Origin: an uncultured Lachnospiraceae bacterium
GTDB taxonomy: Bacteria; Bacillota; Clostridia; Lachnospirales; Lachnospiraceae
DNA length: 53,247 bases
Assembly (NCBI GenBank): GCA_910577675.1
Contig: CAJTOR010000023.1
Coordinates: 1 to 53,247 of the forward strand
Reading direction: 5' to 3'
Both the position numbers and the translations under genes were made by a program. The notes beneath the pieces are model-generated. The model made no database searches, was not told where the DNA came from, and saw only the letters and a list, made by a program, of their open reading frames with translations. Positions 1 through 8,197 of the stretch are shown here, piece by piece (position 1 is the stretch's first letter; each line of letters begins with the position of its first letter).

Positions 1-86
1 ACCCATTGAAGACTCTAGGGTTTCTGCAGTTTTATCGTTTCAAAACTGTCAAAGACAGGATCATAACACGGTAACCGCAGAAAGTC

Positions 87-134
87 AAAAAAAAGATGTG
101 GGATTCCACTCCGCCCCGACTGGAATTCCACATC
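87..134 (-). terminator. Rho-independent terminator of the J-domain gene cluster
   Basis: A 14-bp stem (95-108 pairing with 121-134, one G-T wobble) closes a 12-base loop and, read on the minus strand, is followed by eight T residues (87-94). It lies about 70 bases downstream of the J-domain gene stop, so it probably ends the transcript of the genes between 205 and 2367. Positions 1-86 hold no recognisable gene. Confidence 0.85.
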
Positions 135-142
135 CCCCTCAA

Positions 143-215
143 TCTATAATCACAATCCGCATACCGGCACTGCCGCTGCTCCTCATGAACCCTTCTATCT
201 ACAATCACAATCCGC
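143..215. repeat. Short direct duplication across the J-domain gene stop
   Basis: The 19-mer at 143-161 recurs at 197-215 with one mismatch (shared core CACAATCCGCA). The second copy contains the last codons and stop of the J-domain gene, the first lies downstream, so the 3' end of the gene seems to have been locally duplicated. Confidence 0.6.
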
Positions 216-945
216 AGCGGCAGAAACAGTTACATAGAATCTGGAGGAGCCATAGTTTGATACAGAAGCCACCAACACTTTCCACCGGTCTTCCGTAGCC
301 GTAGCCCTGTCCAAAATTCTGGTACCAGTTGCCGCCGTATTGCAGTCTGTCCAGATAATCGCAGTATTCGGTGTTGCCAGGTTCCATATCCACCGCCTGC
401 TTCGCGTAATTTAAGGCATTTGCCTTGTTGCCCGCACCCTCGTTTGCCACAGCAGAAAAATAGTACCATCTGGCTGTGCGCTCGCGCATCTCCGCGAGCA
501 CATGCAATGCCTCCGCATAGTGCCCGGCATTAATATAATTGCGCGCCGCCTGGAACTGCACCGTGGCCTCCTCATAGTCGTCATTCACATGGAATGAACC
601 CGCACCCTGACCGAACCCTCCAAAACCGCCGAAACCACCAAAGCCTCCAAATCCGCCGTAACTTCCCTGTCCCTGGTAGTTCCCCCGATTATTGCTGTAA
701 CCGCGGCTGTTTCCATAACCGCCCCCGTAAGTTCCGCTTTCAGAATAATCGCCGGATCTCTCCTTCATAATCTGCGCGTATGCCTGCTGAACCTGTTTGA
801 AATGTTCCTCCGCCTGCGCCTTGTTCGGATTGTTGACATTCGCGTCCGGATGGTATTTGCGGCTCAATGCCCTATATGCTTTTTTTATCTCATCCTCGGA
901 TGCATCGCGCGATACCCCGAGCACCTGATACGGGTCAAAATACAT
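205..945 (-). CDS. J-domain (DnaJ-like) protein with TPR-like C-terminal part
   Basis: A 246-residue co-chaperone-like protein. Residues 1-65 form a J domain (opening YQVLGVSRDASEDEIKKAYR) with the diagnostic HPD tripeptide at about 32-34, the motif that stimulates DnaK ATPase. A Gly/Tyr/Asn-rich linker of repeated GGFGGFG follows (about 70-120), then a helical segment with TPR-like spacing (AGHYAEALHVL, NKANALNYAKQAVDMEPG), and a short Cys-rich hydrophobic tail (LCNCFCRCG). There are no DnaJ zinc-finger repeats, so this is not canonical DnaJ but a J-domain adaptor. The GAGGT ribosome binding site supports the start at 945. It is last of three closely spaced minus-strand genes with 1015-1953 and 1972-2367, presumably one transcript ending at the 87-134 hairpin. 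The DnaK partner is inferred. Confidence 0.9.
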   Translation of the reverse strand: MYFDPYQVLGVSRDASEDEIKKAYRALSRKYHPDANVNNPNKAQAEEHFKQVQQAYAQIMKERSGDYSESGTYGGGYGNSRGYSNNRGNYQGQGSYGGFGGFGGFGGFGGFGQGAGSFHVNDDYEEATVQFQAARNYINAGHYAEALHVLAEMRERTARWYYFSAVANEGAGNKANALNYAKQAVDMEPGNTEYCDYLDRLQYGGNWYQNFGQGYGYGRPVESVGGFCIKLWLLQILCNCFCRCGL

Positions 946-1014
946 ATTAATCTACCTCGTTTCCTCGCATACCCTCCACCGGACACACAAAACAATTCCA
1001 TGTCTTAACCGCCC

Positions 1015-1953
1015 TTAACCGGATTCTGCCGCATGCCCTTCCTCCCGCTTTGCACGCAGGATCTCATACTTAGTCCAGACACCGGAATAAATAATATTGC
1101 GCAGGATGGACACCTCCTCAATAAGTGGAAGCATCTCAAATTTCCTTGAACAATCCGCCATCGTCATAACCAGCACCTGCCTGCAAAACGCCTCGAAATC
1201 GCATCGCCCTGAAATCGCTAACAGCGGGTTATAACTGCCCTTTTTCCTGTCTTTTTCCAGATCATCATACGCATCCATCAGATAAATAAATTTCCCGAGG
1301 TAAAATCCCATCTCCCAGAGCGTATCCCTCCACTCATCCTCACGGTAAACAAAAACCTCCGCCGTCAGCCGCCCAAAACAGTTCGCGGCACTGTCAATAT
1401 CCGCATCCCCCTCCTTAGGTGCCGTCAAAAGATGATCCTTCGCCCGCTTCTTCCAGCAGTCCTCACATTTATTCAATTCATCCGCCCACAGGTTCTTCCC
1501 CTGCCTGCGCTCAAGATCGGAAAGAAGGGAAAGTTCGCGCTCCATCGCAGAAATCTGCCTCGGATATTTTTCTTTCAGGGTGCCGTACCCCGCGCGCAGC
1601 ATCTTAGATAACATATGCTGTGTGTGGGAATGGTCATCGCTCCAATTATCCCTGCACTTGTGGTAGGTCAGCGCAATATTCATATCCGCGGCATATTCCG
1701 TCATCTCATTGATGCGCACCGCGTGGCGCTTTGCCCCGTTCGGGATACAGCGTATTATCTCTGTGCGTGCACTGCACTCGTAAAGTGAAGTAAGCAGCAC
1801 CGCCAAAAACGTCATATCATAATTCAGTAAAAGCTGCCCGCGCCTCTTGTACTTATCCCGCAGCACGCGGCACAGCCCACAGTAATAACTGTGAAAGCGC
1901 TCATATTCCTCAGAAGAAAGCTCCTCTTTGTTGATTGTCACATAACCAAACAT
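1015..1953 (-). CDS. DUF5685-family-like protein with Asp-rich prenyl-synthase-like motifs
   Basis: A 312-residue soluble, mostly helical protein resembling the clostridial family annotated DUF5685 (opening FGYVTINKEELSSEEYERF, then YYCGLC). No function is established that I can name. Two acidic motifs stand out: KCRDNWSDD at about 99-107 and DAYDDLEKD at 227-235, the latter followed by RKKGSYNPL. The spacing and the D..DD...D....G..Y.P pattern recall the second Asp motif of squalene/phytoene synthase-type class I prenyltransferases; this is a pattern-level observation only. Cysteines occur at CGLC and in CEDC (about 163-166). It sits between the zinc-ribbon membrane protein and the J-domain gene with gaps of 18 and 69 bases, suggesting cotranscription. 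Confidence 0.8.
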   Translation of the reverse strand: MFGYVTINKEELSSEEYERFHSYYCGLCRVLRDKYKRRGQLLLNYDMTFLAVLLTSLYECSARTEIIRCIPNGAKRHAVRINEMTEYAADMNIALTYHKCRDNWSDDHSHTQHMLSKMLRAGYGTLKEKYPRQISAMERELSLLSDLERRQGKNLWADELNKCEDCWKKRAKDHLLTAPKEGDADIDSAANCFGRLTAEVFVYREDEWRDTLWEMGFYLGKFIYLMDAYDDLEKDRKKGSYNPLLAISGRCDFEAFCRQVLVMTMADCSRKFEMLPLIEEVSILRNIIYSGVWTKYEILRAKREEGHAAESG

Positions 1954-1971
1954 CGCCTGCTCTCACTCCCG

Positions 1972-2367
1972 TCAGCTTTTCTTGATAAACTCCGTGCTGC
2001 ATTTCGGACAGCGCACCGCAATCCTCCCCTTGCCTTTCGGGATGCGGATCTTCTGCCTGCAATCCGGACAGCGGTAAATATGGTGCGTCCTGCGCGTCCT
2101 CATATCGCGGCTAAACGTTGCAAAATGGTTCCTGAGCTTAGCTGTTTTTTGAAGATACACCGCATTCTCCGCATAGCGTTTCGCACGGTTGCGCGAAAAA
2201 ATGCGGAAGTAGCTGTAAACCATAAGCGCAAGCGCCAACAAATACAGGATTCCCTGCCTTGTAAGCATTGAAACCACCAAAAGTATAATCACAAAAAAGT
2301 TCAGGAAGCGGGCGAACTGATCCACCCCATACCTCCCCGCCATAAACTGCTGCAATTTTCCTCTCAT
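1972..2367 (-). CDS. Small membrane protein with C-terminal zinc ribbon
   Basis: A 131-residue protein, taking the ATG at 2367 (preceded by a GGGG element) rather than the GTG- or ATG-type start 12 bases upstream. Two hydrophobic segments (about residues 18-55, NFFVIILLVVSMLT and ILYLLALALMVYSYF) are followed by a very basic stretch (FSRNRAKRYAE) and a C-terminal zinc ribbon with two CxxC pairs, CPDC and CPKC, separated by about 19 residues. The basic segment after the membrane hairpin places the zinc ribbon in the cytoplasm by the positive-inside rule. Function unknown; the likely operon with the DUF5685-like and J-domain genes suggests a shared membrane or proteostasis role, which is inference. 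Confidence 0.8.
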   Translation of the reverse strand: MRGKLQQFMAGRYGVDQFARFLNFFVIILLVVSMLTRQGILYLLALALMVYSYFRIFSRNRAKRYAENAVYLQKTAKLRNHFATFSRDMRTRRTHHIYRCPDCRQKIRIPKGKGRIAVRCPKCSTEFIKKS

Positions 2368-2472
2368 AATATGCCCCATTTCTGCGCGCTATCATACAAA
2401 AAGATTACAGAAACATATTAAAATTTCCTGTGAGGAAAGTCAATAAAACAAACGGGAAGAATCATTAAAATA

Positions 2473-3873
2473 TCATAAAATAGTACTTCCAGAAATTTCC
2501 ATTTCCTGCGTTTTCCCATACTCCTTCTCCACCCGGCGTATAATAACGAAATAGGAAATACATAAAAGTACTGCCGCCGACAGCCATGCAAGCGGTCCCG
2601 CAAGACAGACCCCGGTAAACCCAAGAAGCCCCGGCAGGATCAACGCTGCAGCGCAGCGCACAACAAGTTCCATCACTCCCCCCATCAGCGGCATAAAACT
2701 ATGCCCGATACCCTGGAGGGCATTGCGGTAAATAAAAATCATAAACAGGAACGGGAAAAAAGCCGCGCAGATACGCAGGTAATGCATGGACGCACTGATA
2801 ATTTCATCCACCGCAACCGCATCTTCTTTAATAAACAGACCAGTCAGCGCCTCCCCGCAGGTTAATAGGACAATCATCCCGAGCACCGAAAAACAAAGCG
2901 TCAGGAAACTTGCCTGCCGCACCCCCTTGCGCACGCGGTCCACCCGCCCCGCCCCGAGGTTCTGCCCGGAAAAATTCGCCATGGTCACACCGAATGTACC
3001 CGCCGGCTGACTGACAAGCTGCTCCACTTTTGATGCCGCCGCATACGCCGCAATCCTGCTTTCCCCGAACAAATTGATCGCGCCCTGCAATACAATCACG
3101 CCGATGGCAGTAATCGAAAACTGGAATGCCATCGGCAGCCCAATTCCCATATGCTTTGCCGCAATCTTAAAATCCCACCTAAAATCCTTTTTCGAAAGGC
3201 GCAAAACCGGATATTTCTTTGCGATATACAAAAAACAGCAAACGCCGGAAACCGCCTGCGAAAGCACCGTGGCAAGCGCCGCGCCCATAACGCCAAGCCC
3301 GAAATTTACAATAAATAAAAAGTCAAGCCCTATATTCAGCACGGATGAAACCATAAGAAAATAAAGCGGTGTCCTGCTGTCGCCGAGAGCCCGAAGAATG
3401 CACGCAAGGATATTGTAGAGCACCGTAGTAAAAATACCTGCAAAAATCGTTACGATGTACTGGTAGGACTGCTCAAAAAGTTCCGGCAGGGTATTGATGG
3501 CGCGGAGGAGCGGGCGGGTAAATACAATGGCTAAAAGTGTAACCACCGCAGTGACCACCGCCGCCAGAATAATCATAATACCGACACAGTGCCGCATACC
3601 CTCCTCATCTTTCGCGCCGAAGCGCTGCGCCACCAAAACCGCAAACCCGGAAGAAAGCCCCATTACAAAACCGATTACCAGAAACGACATCGGTCCCGTC
3701 AGCCCCACAGCCGCCAGCGCTTTCTCATCGATACATCTGCCCACAATAATGGTATCCACCATATTGTAGAGTTGTTGGAAAATATTTCCAATTAATAGTG
3801 GGATGGAGAAAAATAAAATAAGCTTCATAGGACTGCCCACTGTCATGTCCTTTGCCCTCTGTCCTGCTGCCAT
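2473..3873 (-). CDS. MATE-family multidrug/solute antiporter
   Basis: A 466-residue integral membrane protein of the MATE (MatE/NorM-DinF) family with about 12 hydrophobic helices. The N-terminal signature PLLIGNIFQQLYNMVDTIIV and its partial repeat after the middle of the protein (PMAFQFSITAIGVIVLQGAIN) show the two-bundle architecture. The family exports cationic drugs or metabolites against sodium or protons; the substrate here cannot be predicted. Start chosen at 3873, where AGGAAGGA lies about 10 bases upstream; the in-frame ATG 54 bases further up would add a non-conserved, AT-rich-encoded tail. It has its own promoter (3936-3964) and is therefore a separate transcript from the adaptor gene upstream. 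Confidence 0.93.
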   Translation of the reverse strand: MAAGQRAKDMTVGSPMKLILFFSIPLLIGNIFQQLYNMVDTIIVGRCIDEKALAAVGLTGPMSFLVIGFVMGLSSGFAVLVAQRFGAKDEEGMRHCVGIMIILAAVVTAVVTLLAIVFTRPLLRAINTLPELFEQSYQYIVTIFAGIFTTVLYNILACILRALGDSRTPLYFLMVSSVLNIGLDFLFIVNFGLGVMGAALATVLSQAVSGVCCFLYIAKKYPVLRLSKKDFRWDFKIAAKHMGIGLPMAFQFSITAIGVIVLQGAINLFGESRIAAYAAASKVEQLVSQPAGTFGVTMANFSGQNLGAGRVDRVRKGVRQASFLTLCFSVLGMIVLLTCGEALTGLFIKEDAVAVDEIISASMHYLRICAAFFPFLFMIFIYRNALQGIGHSFMPLMGGVMELVVRCAAALILPGLLGFTGVCLAGPLAWLSAAVLLCISYFVIIRRVEKEYGKTQEMEISGSTIL

Positions 3874-3909
3874 AAAAATGCCATCCTTCCTGCTATATAT
3901 ATACATATA

Positions 3910-3926
3910 TGGGTATTCTTTACCCA
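3910..3926. promoter_or_regulatory. Inverted repeat in the MATE gene leader
   Basis: TGGGTA and TACCCA, separated by five bases, form a perfect 6-bp dyad just downstream of the predicted -10 element of the MATE promoter. The position fits an operator or a small leader hairpin. No cognate regulator can be named. Confidence 0.4.
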
Positions 3927-3935
3927 CAGCCTGAT

Positions 3936-3964
3936 ACTATAGCAGTCCGGATGGCAAAATTCAA
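3936..3964 (-). promoter_or_regulatory. Predicted SigA promoter of the MATE gene
   Basis: On the minus strand TTGAAT (3959-3964) is followed after 17 bases by TATAGT (3936-3941). It lies between the stop of the adaptor gene (3999) and the MATE start (3873). Confidence 0.65.
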
Positions 3965-3998
3965 TAGGTTATCTTATAGAAATTTAAATTATCTTATC

Positions 3999-4706
3999 TT
4001 ACCATTCCCTCTCCCTCACCCTGATCCCATCTCTAAGCACCTCATTCTTTTTAATAATCTTCGTGCTCATCTCCAGCTCTTCCGCAATCGCCGAGCGCGT
4101 TTCACTCTGCATCACAACATGAACCTGCGTTTTCACCGCAAACGTAACATTGCCCGCAATCCCCTCCCTCGCCTTTAGGATATATATATATGTATCCCCA
4201 TTTTCATCCGTATAAATCACCTCGTTCGGGATATGGCAGGCACAGCGCACCCTCGTTTCCTCGCGCACAAACTCCACTTCCTCCCCCTGCTCCCCCACCT
4301 TTAAAAAGTCATCTTCCGGAAATATTACAACCTCAATTATATCCTCCCTGTAATCATACATCTTTGCCGCAATACTTCCCCTGACAGGATTTCCCCCCGC
4401 CGCCGACAAAAAGACCTCATCCCCTGCCAAAACACCCTCCGCATATGCCTTGTCATAAAAATACCCCCGCACATACAGGGTGTCCTCCTCAAATACCCCT
4501 TCTGCAATCCTGTTATCCGAAAGCTTCCCGTACTCCACCACACCGCGCCCAAGCGCCGGAAGTCTTAAATTCCCTGAAGCGGGGGAAACCGTTTCCACCT
4601 CCGGGGTGCGGGACTCGTTCATCACCCTTGAAACCACTGTCATCACTGCCATCATTAATAAAAATGAAACCAAAAAAATATTGATAATTCTTTTTTTATT
4701 TTTCAT
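3999..4706 (-). CDS. HlyD/RND-adaptor-like membrane-anchored protein (short)
   Basis: A 235-residue protein with one N-terminal membrane anchor (IINIFLVSFLLMMAVMTVVS) and an extracytoplasmic part that resembles the beta-barrel and C-terminal portions of periplasmic-adaptor (HlyD/MacA-like) proteins: a barrel-like stretch (DEVFLSAAGGNPVRGSIA) followed by the typical VPNEAI-like segment, here IPNEVIYTDENGDTYIYIL. The long coiled-coil hairpin and the two lipoyl half-motifs of full adaptors are not evident, and no MacB-type partner is nearby. Start at the second ATG (4706), with GGGAG seven bases upstream. It follows the MalG-type permease gene by 48 bases and so is probably the last gene of the lipoprotein/permease operon, where it might act as an accessory envelope factor; that role is inferred. 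Confidence 0.65.
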   Translation of the reverse strand: MKNKKRIINIFLVSFLLMMAVMTVVSRVMNESRTPEVETVSPASGNLRLPALGRGVVEYGKLSDNRIAEGVFEEDTLYVRGYFYDKAYAEGVLAGDEVFLSAAGGNPVRGSIAAKMYDYREDIIEVVIFPEDDFLKVGEQGEEVEFVREETRVRCACHIPNEVIYTDENGDTYIYILKAREGIAGNVTFAVKTQVHVVMQSETRSAIAEELEMSTKIIKKNEVLRDGIRVREREW

Positions 4707-4754
4707 AATCATACTCCCAATCTTAGTTTTCAGTGATACCGCGCAAATCCACCC

Positions 4755-5591
4755 CTATCCTTTTACCTGGAATGCCTTAAAACCGGTTTCCAAATACTCA
4801 TCCCCCAGGAAAAACACAAGCACTGCCGGAATCATTATCATCACGGATGCCGCAAATACTTCACCCGCATTGTAGACGGAAATGGCGGGGAAAAACAGGG
4901 AGAGCGGCCAGCGCTCCTTATCCCGCAAAAACACAAGCGGAGCTTCGATACTGTTCATACACTCCAGAAAATCAAGTACTGCCACCGACACAATGCCGCC
5001 CTTACCGATCGGCACCCCGATCCTGCATAAGAGCGTTACTGCACCCGCACCATCAAGGCGGGCTGCCTCCATCACCTCATCCTCGATATTCATAAATACC
5101 TTCATCAGGATAAAGACCGGGAATGTCGTAAAAATTCCTGGCAGGATGATTGCCAAATGGGTATTGATAACAGAAATATTTTTTAATACCAGATATTCCG
5201 AAACCATCAGAACCTGGAAGGGCATCAGCATCACAGCCAGATAGATCCAAAACAGCACCCTTTTTCCGCGGAAGCGGTATTTCGCCATAACAAATGCCGC
5301 GGGGGCAGCAACGAGAATCTGCCCCGCAACCGTCGGTACAGCCTGCAAAAACGAATTCCAGAACATCCTGTAAAAACTCTCGGCGTACAGCAATAGCTCC
5401 CTGTAATTCTTTAATGTCGGATAGGTGGGCAGCAGCGGGATTGCCGCCATCTTATCGCCCCCACCCAGAATACTCCCGATATCCAGTTCTATCTCGCGCA
5501 TCCCCATAAAGGAATGAATAAGCGTGATATAGATTGGTGCCAGAATAAGCAATACCAGAACCACCATAATAATATGGACTATCTTTTTCAT
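4755..5591 (-). CDS. CUT1-type ABC permease (MalG-like)
   Basis: A 278-residue membrane protein with about six transmembrane helices of the binding-protein-dependent transport inner-membrane (BPD_transp_1) family. The cytoplasmic EAA loop, which docks the ATPase, reads EAARLDGAGAVTLLCRIGVP, closest to MalG/LacG/AraQ-type carbohydrate permeases. Start at 5591 with GAGGGG upstream. It lies 44 bases after the internally deleted lipoprotein and is separated from its presumed MalF-type partner (7242-8138) by that gene. The C-terminus ends ETGFKAFQVKG where typical MalG proteins end GLTAGAVKG, consistent with a complete protein. No ABC ATPase gene is present in the locus. Confidence 0.9.
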   Translation of the reverse strand: MKKIVHIIMVVLVLLILAPIYITLIHSFMGMREIELDIGSILGGGDKMAAIPLLPTYPTLKNYRELLLYAESFYRMFWNSFLQAVPTVAGQILVAAPAAFVMAKYRFRGKRVLFWIYLAVMLMPFQVLMVSEYLVLKNISVINTHLAIILPGIFTTFPVFILMKVFMNIEDEVMEAARLDGAGAVTLLCRIGVPIGKGGIVSVAVLDFLECMNSIEAPLVFLRDKERWPLSLFFPAISVYNAGEVFAASVMIMIPAVLVFFLGDEYLETGFKAFQVKG

Positions 5592-5635
5592 AAAATTCCC
5601 CTCATTTCCACTCTGCACCCGCGCAATCTGCCCCT

Positions 5636-7156
5636 TTACTGCTCATACAGATATAGCTGAATCTTGCTTGCGGCTGCATCCACACTTTCTGAAAGACTGT
5701 ACTTGTCAGTTAAATATCCCATCGCCTCCCCAAGCATTGGACTTAAATCTGCAAGAATTCCCTTGCTTATGTAGGAATCAGAAGACAAGCCATCCATCAA
5801 AAGAATATCCGATCCATCCCCCGAAAGAAGCCTTGCATTTAATGCACGGATTCGGTCGGCTGTAGTGATGCTTCCCTCCGCCCCCTCGCCGGTTTCATAG
5901 ACGATCTCCGTGTCGGGATACATATTCTGGAATTCCGAAATCATATCAAGGATTACCTCGTTCGTTTTCAGGGAATAAATATTTATTGTTTTATCCGCTG
6001 CCTCATCCTCCCCCGCCGGATAATATTTCTTGATGCTCGCGCCATCCTCCCCGTAAACAACATAGAATGCATCCCCCATCACAAAAAACTTGAGTAAAAC
6101 TGCGCTGTCATTTGCAAAATGATAGGTTCCCGCCTCAAGCGTTGCTGCAAATTCCTGTTTCCCCGCATCATAGTGCTGCACACTGCTTCCCGTCAAATCC
6201 CCGATATAAACCTGATCTCCCTCGATGCAGATACTCTGGTAAAAGCCGCACTGAAAACGCTTTATCAAACTGCCGTCCTCCGGGTTATATATGGAACACT
6301 GCCTGCCCAAATCCGCACAGATAATATTCCCGTTTTCCAGTACACCGGGCTCAATAAAATTCGTATAAGTCCAGTCAAGTCCCGCAATTTCCTTATAGTG
6401 ATCCTTTTCCCCATTCCCTGTGTCCGTACCCGCTTCCCCGGACAATCCTTCCACCCTCTTTACCAGATGGGCATTGTTATCCGTACCGAGATACCACGCA
6501 TAATCATTGCCATCCTCGCCGGTAAAAATCTTGACCCAGTCCCCTCCTTCCCCAATCTCTTTCCCAAACCCTTCGCACCAGAAAAGCTCCTCCCTCTCCC
6601 AATATGGGGACTCCAAAAAATCACCGTCACCCCCGGCTTCTTCAATCAGGGTATATTTATAGAAATGCCGCCCGTCCTTATCTTTGCTGTAAGTATAATA
6701 TTCTATCTGATTTTCACTATTTAAAAGGACATTGCAATAATGTTCTTTTTCCTCCCCCTGCCCATACACGGAAGGAATATTCTTTTCCTTGTAGTTTTTT
6801 AAAAATTCAAACTTTACTTCCGGAACGGGTGTGTTTGTAACCTCTGTCAGCACCGAACCATCTTTTTCAGGAGTTTTTTCATCCGGATCAGCCATACCGC
6901 CTTTTGCATCCGTTTTATCCCCACTCGGATCTTTTTCATCTTCCGGATGGTTATCTTTACTATCGTTTCCATCTTCCTTTTCCGCTTCATCCTGCCACAG
7001 CGTTTTTCCCTCCTGATTATTTTCAGGTATCACATTATTCGCTTCCCGGTTATCCGTTTCCTTCCCCCCATCTTGCGTATTCCCACAGCCAAAAAACAAA
7101 CCGGCACATAAAACAGTGCAGATTAATTTTACAAAACCCTTCGCTAATCTTTCCAT
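5636..7156 (-). CDS. Solute-binding lipoprotein with internal in-frame deletion
   Basis: A 506-residue lipoprotein: signal peptide, lipobox FFGC with Cys24, then a Ser/Asp/Glu/Lys-rich linker. It is a paralog of the genes at 9530 and 11960. The propeller-like N-terminal region (NGNIICADLGRQCSIYNPED) and the first part of the solute-binding domain (IYSLKTNEVILDMISEFQ, then YETGEGAEGSITTADRIRAL) align well up to GILADLSPMLGEAMGYLTDK. The next residues, SLSESVDAAASKIQLYLYEQ, match the extreme C-terminus of the paralogs, so about 290 residues covering most of the ligand-binding C-lobe are missing without a frame change. GAGGTG precedes the ATG. It may still bind the surface but should not bind solute like its relatives. 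It sits between the two permease genes. Confidence 0.85.
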   Translation of the reverse strand: MERLAKGFVKLICTVLCAGLFFGCGNTQDGGKETDNREANNVIPENNQEGKTLWQDEAEKEDGNDSKDNHPEDEKDPSGDKTDAKGGMADPDEKTPEKDGSVLTEVTNTPVPEVKFEFLKNYKEKNIPSVYGQGEEKEHYCNVLLNSENQIEYYTYSKDKDGRHFYKYTLIEEAGGDGDFLESPYWEREELFWCEGFGKEIGEGGDWVKIFTGEDGNDYAWYLGTDNNAHLVKRVEGLSGEAGTDTGNGEKDHYKEIAGLDWTYTNFIEPGVLENGNIICADLGRQCSIYNPEDGSLIKRFQCGFYQSICIEGDQVYIGDLTGSSVQHYDAGKQEFAATLEAGTYHFANDSAVLLKFFVMGDAFYVVYGEDGASIKKYYPAGEDEAADKTINIYSLKTNEVILDMISEFQNMYPDTEIVYETGEGAEGSITTADRIRALNARLLSGDGSDILLMDGLSSDSYISKGILADLSPMLGEAMGYLTDKYSLSESVDAAASKIQLYLYEQ

Positions 7157-7241
7157 CTTTCACCTCATTTCTGCGCTGCTTTTTGCTTATAACAAGTTTG
7201 CGGCAAGCAGTGCACAGACATAAACTTGAGATTGAAAATTT

Positions 7242-8138
7242 TCATTTCTCCTTTGGCACCAGTATCCTCTCCACCACCGCAATAAATAAAAATACCACCA
7301 GTGCAAGCATCACTGCCGCCGCCGTCAATTTTCCAAGTTCCAGCCTTACAAACCAGTTATTAAATAAATGCTGCAACATATAAATACTTTGATTTGGATA
7401 ATCTCCTCCAATCAGATACGCTTCCCGAAATACCTTAAAGGAATTAATCACCGAGATCACCACAATTACAAATCCCATATCCTTTAACTGCGGCAGCGTG
7501 ATATAGCGGAACTGTTTTAAAAAACCCGCGCCGTCCAATGCCGCCGCCTGGTAGAGCTCCCCGTCAATCGCGTCAATCCCGGTTTTCCAAAGAAGCATAT
7601 CATACCCGAAATTCCTCCACAAATAGGTGATCCCAAGCACAAGGAACGCAAGCCCCGTATGAAAATAGTCCCATCCTGCTACCCCGAAAATCTCAAGAAT
7701 CCGGTTTACCAGTCCGTACCGGTCAAAAAACACCTTCCAGATCAGCACAAGGGAGGCAACCGGGATTGCCATCGGCAGCAAAAATACTTTTTTGTAAAAT
7801 TTCTGCTTTCCCCTTAAAAAATCAAGCATCACCGCAAGAAACAGGGAGAACGCAAGCAGCAGCGGAATATAAATCAGCACAAATTTTATTGTATTCTGCA
7901 CCGCAATCTGGAACGCCTTATTTTCAATTACCGCCCTGTAATTCCCAATCCCCGCAAACCCTTCGCCGAATTCTGTGCGGAAAGAACGAAGTACCACATC
8001 ACAGAACGGGATAAAATAAAAAACTGCTACCCCAAAAAGACTCGGAACCAAAAATAAAAGTTCCACGCGAAACCGCCGCCTCTTTTTTTTGCGTACTTTT
8101 TCTTTCTGCCAAACCGCGGATAAATGATTTTCTTCCAT
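7242..8138 (-). CDS. CUT1-type ABC permease (MalF/UgpA-like)
   Basis: A 298-residue membrane protein with a basic N-terminus (KEKVRKKKRRRFRVE) and about six transmembrane helices of the BPD_transp_1 family. The EAA-type loop reads YQAAALDGAGFLKQFRYITL, characteristic of MalF/UgpA/LacF carbohydrate permeases. The ATG at 8138 is preferred over the in-frame GTG one codon upstream because GAGGGGG is correctly spaced. It would form a heterodimer with the MalG-like permease at 4755-5591. Typical CUT1 operons encode one binding protein and two permeases and borrow a common MsmK/UgpC-type ATPase encoded elsewhere; that arrangement fits the missing ATPase here. Confidence 0.9.
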   Translation of the reverse strand: MEENHLSAVWQKEKVRKKKRRRFRVELLFLVPSLFGVAVFYFIPFCDVVLRSFRTEFGEGFAGIGNYRAVIENKAFQIAVQNTIKFVLIYIPLLLAFSLFLAVMLDFLRGKQKFYKKVFLLPMAIPVASLVLIWKVFFDRYGLVNRILEIFGVAGWDYFHTGLAFLVLGITYLWRNFGYDMLLWKTGIDAIDGELYQAAALDGAGFLKQFRYITLPQLKDMGFVIVVISVINSFKVFREAYLIGGDYPNQSIYMLQHLFNNWFVRLELGKLTAAAVMLALVVFLFIAVVERILVPKEK

Positions 8139-8197
8139 CACATCCCCCTCTCTTTATCCCAACTGCCAGCCATCCACTTCCCATAAAGCCCCATTTA

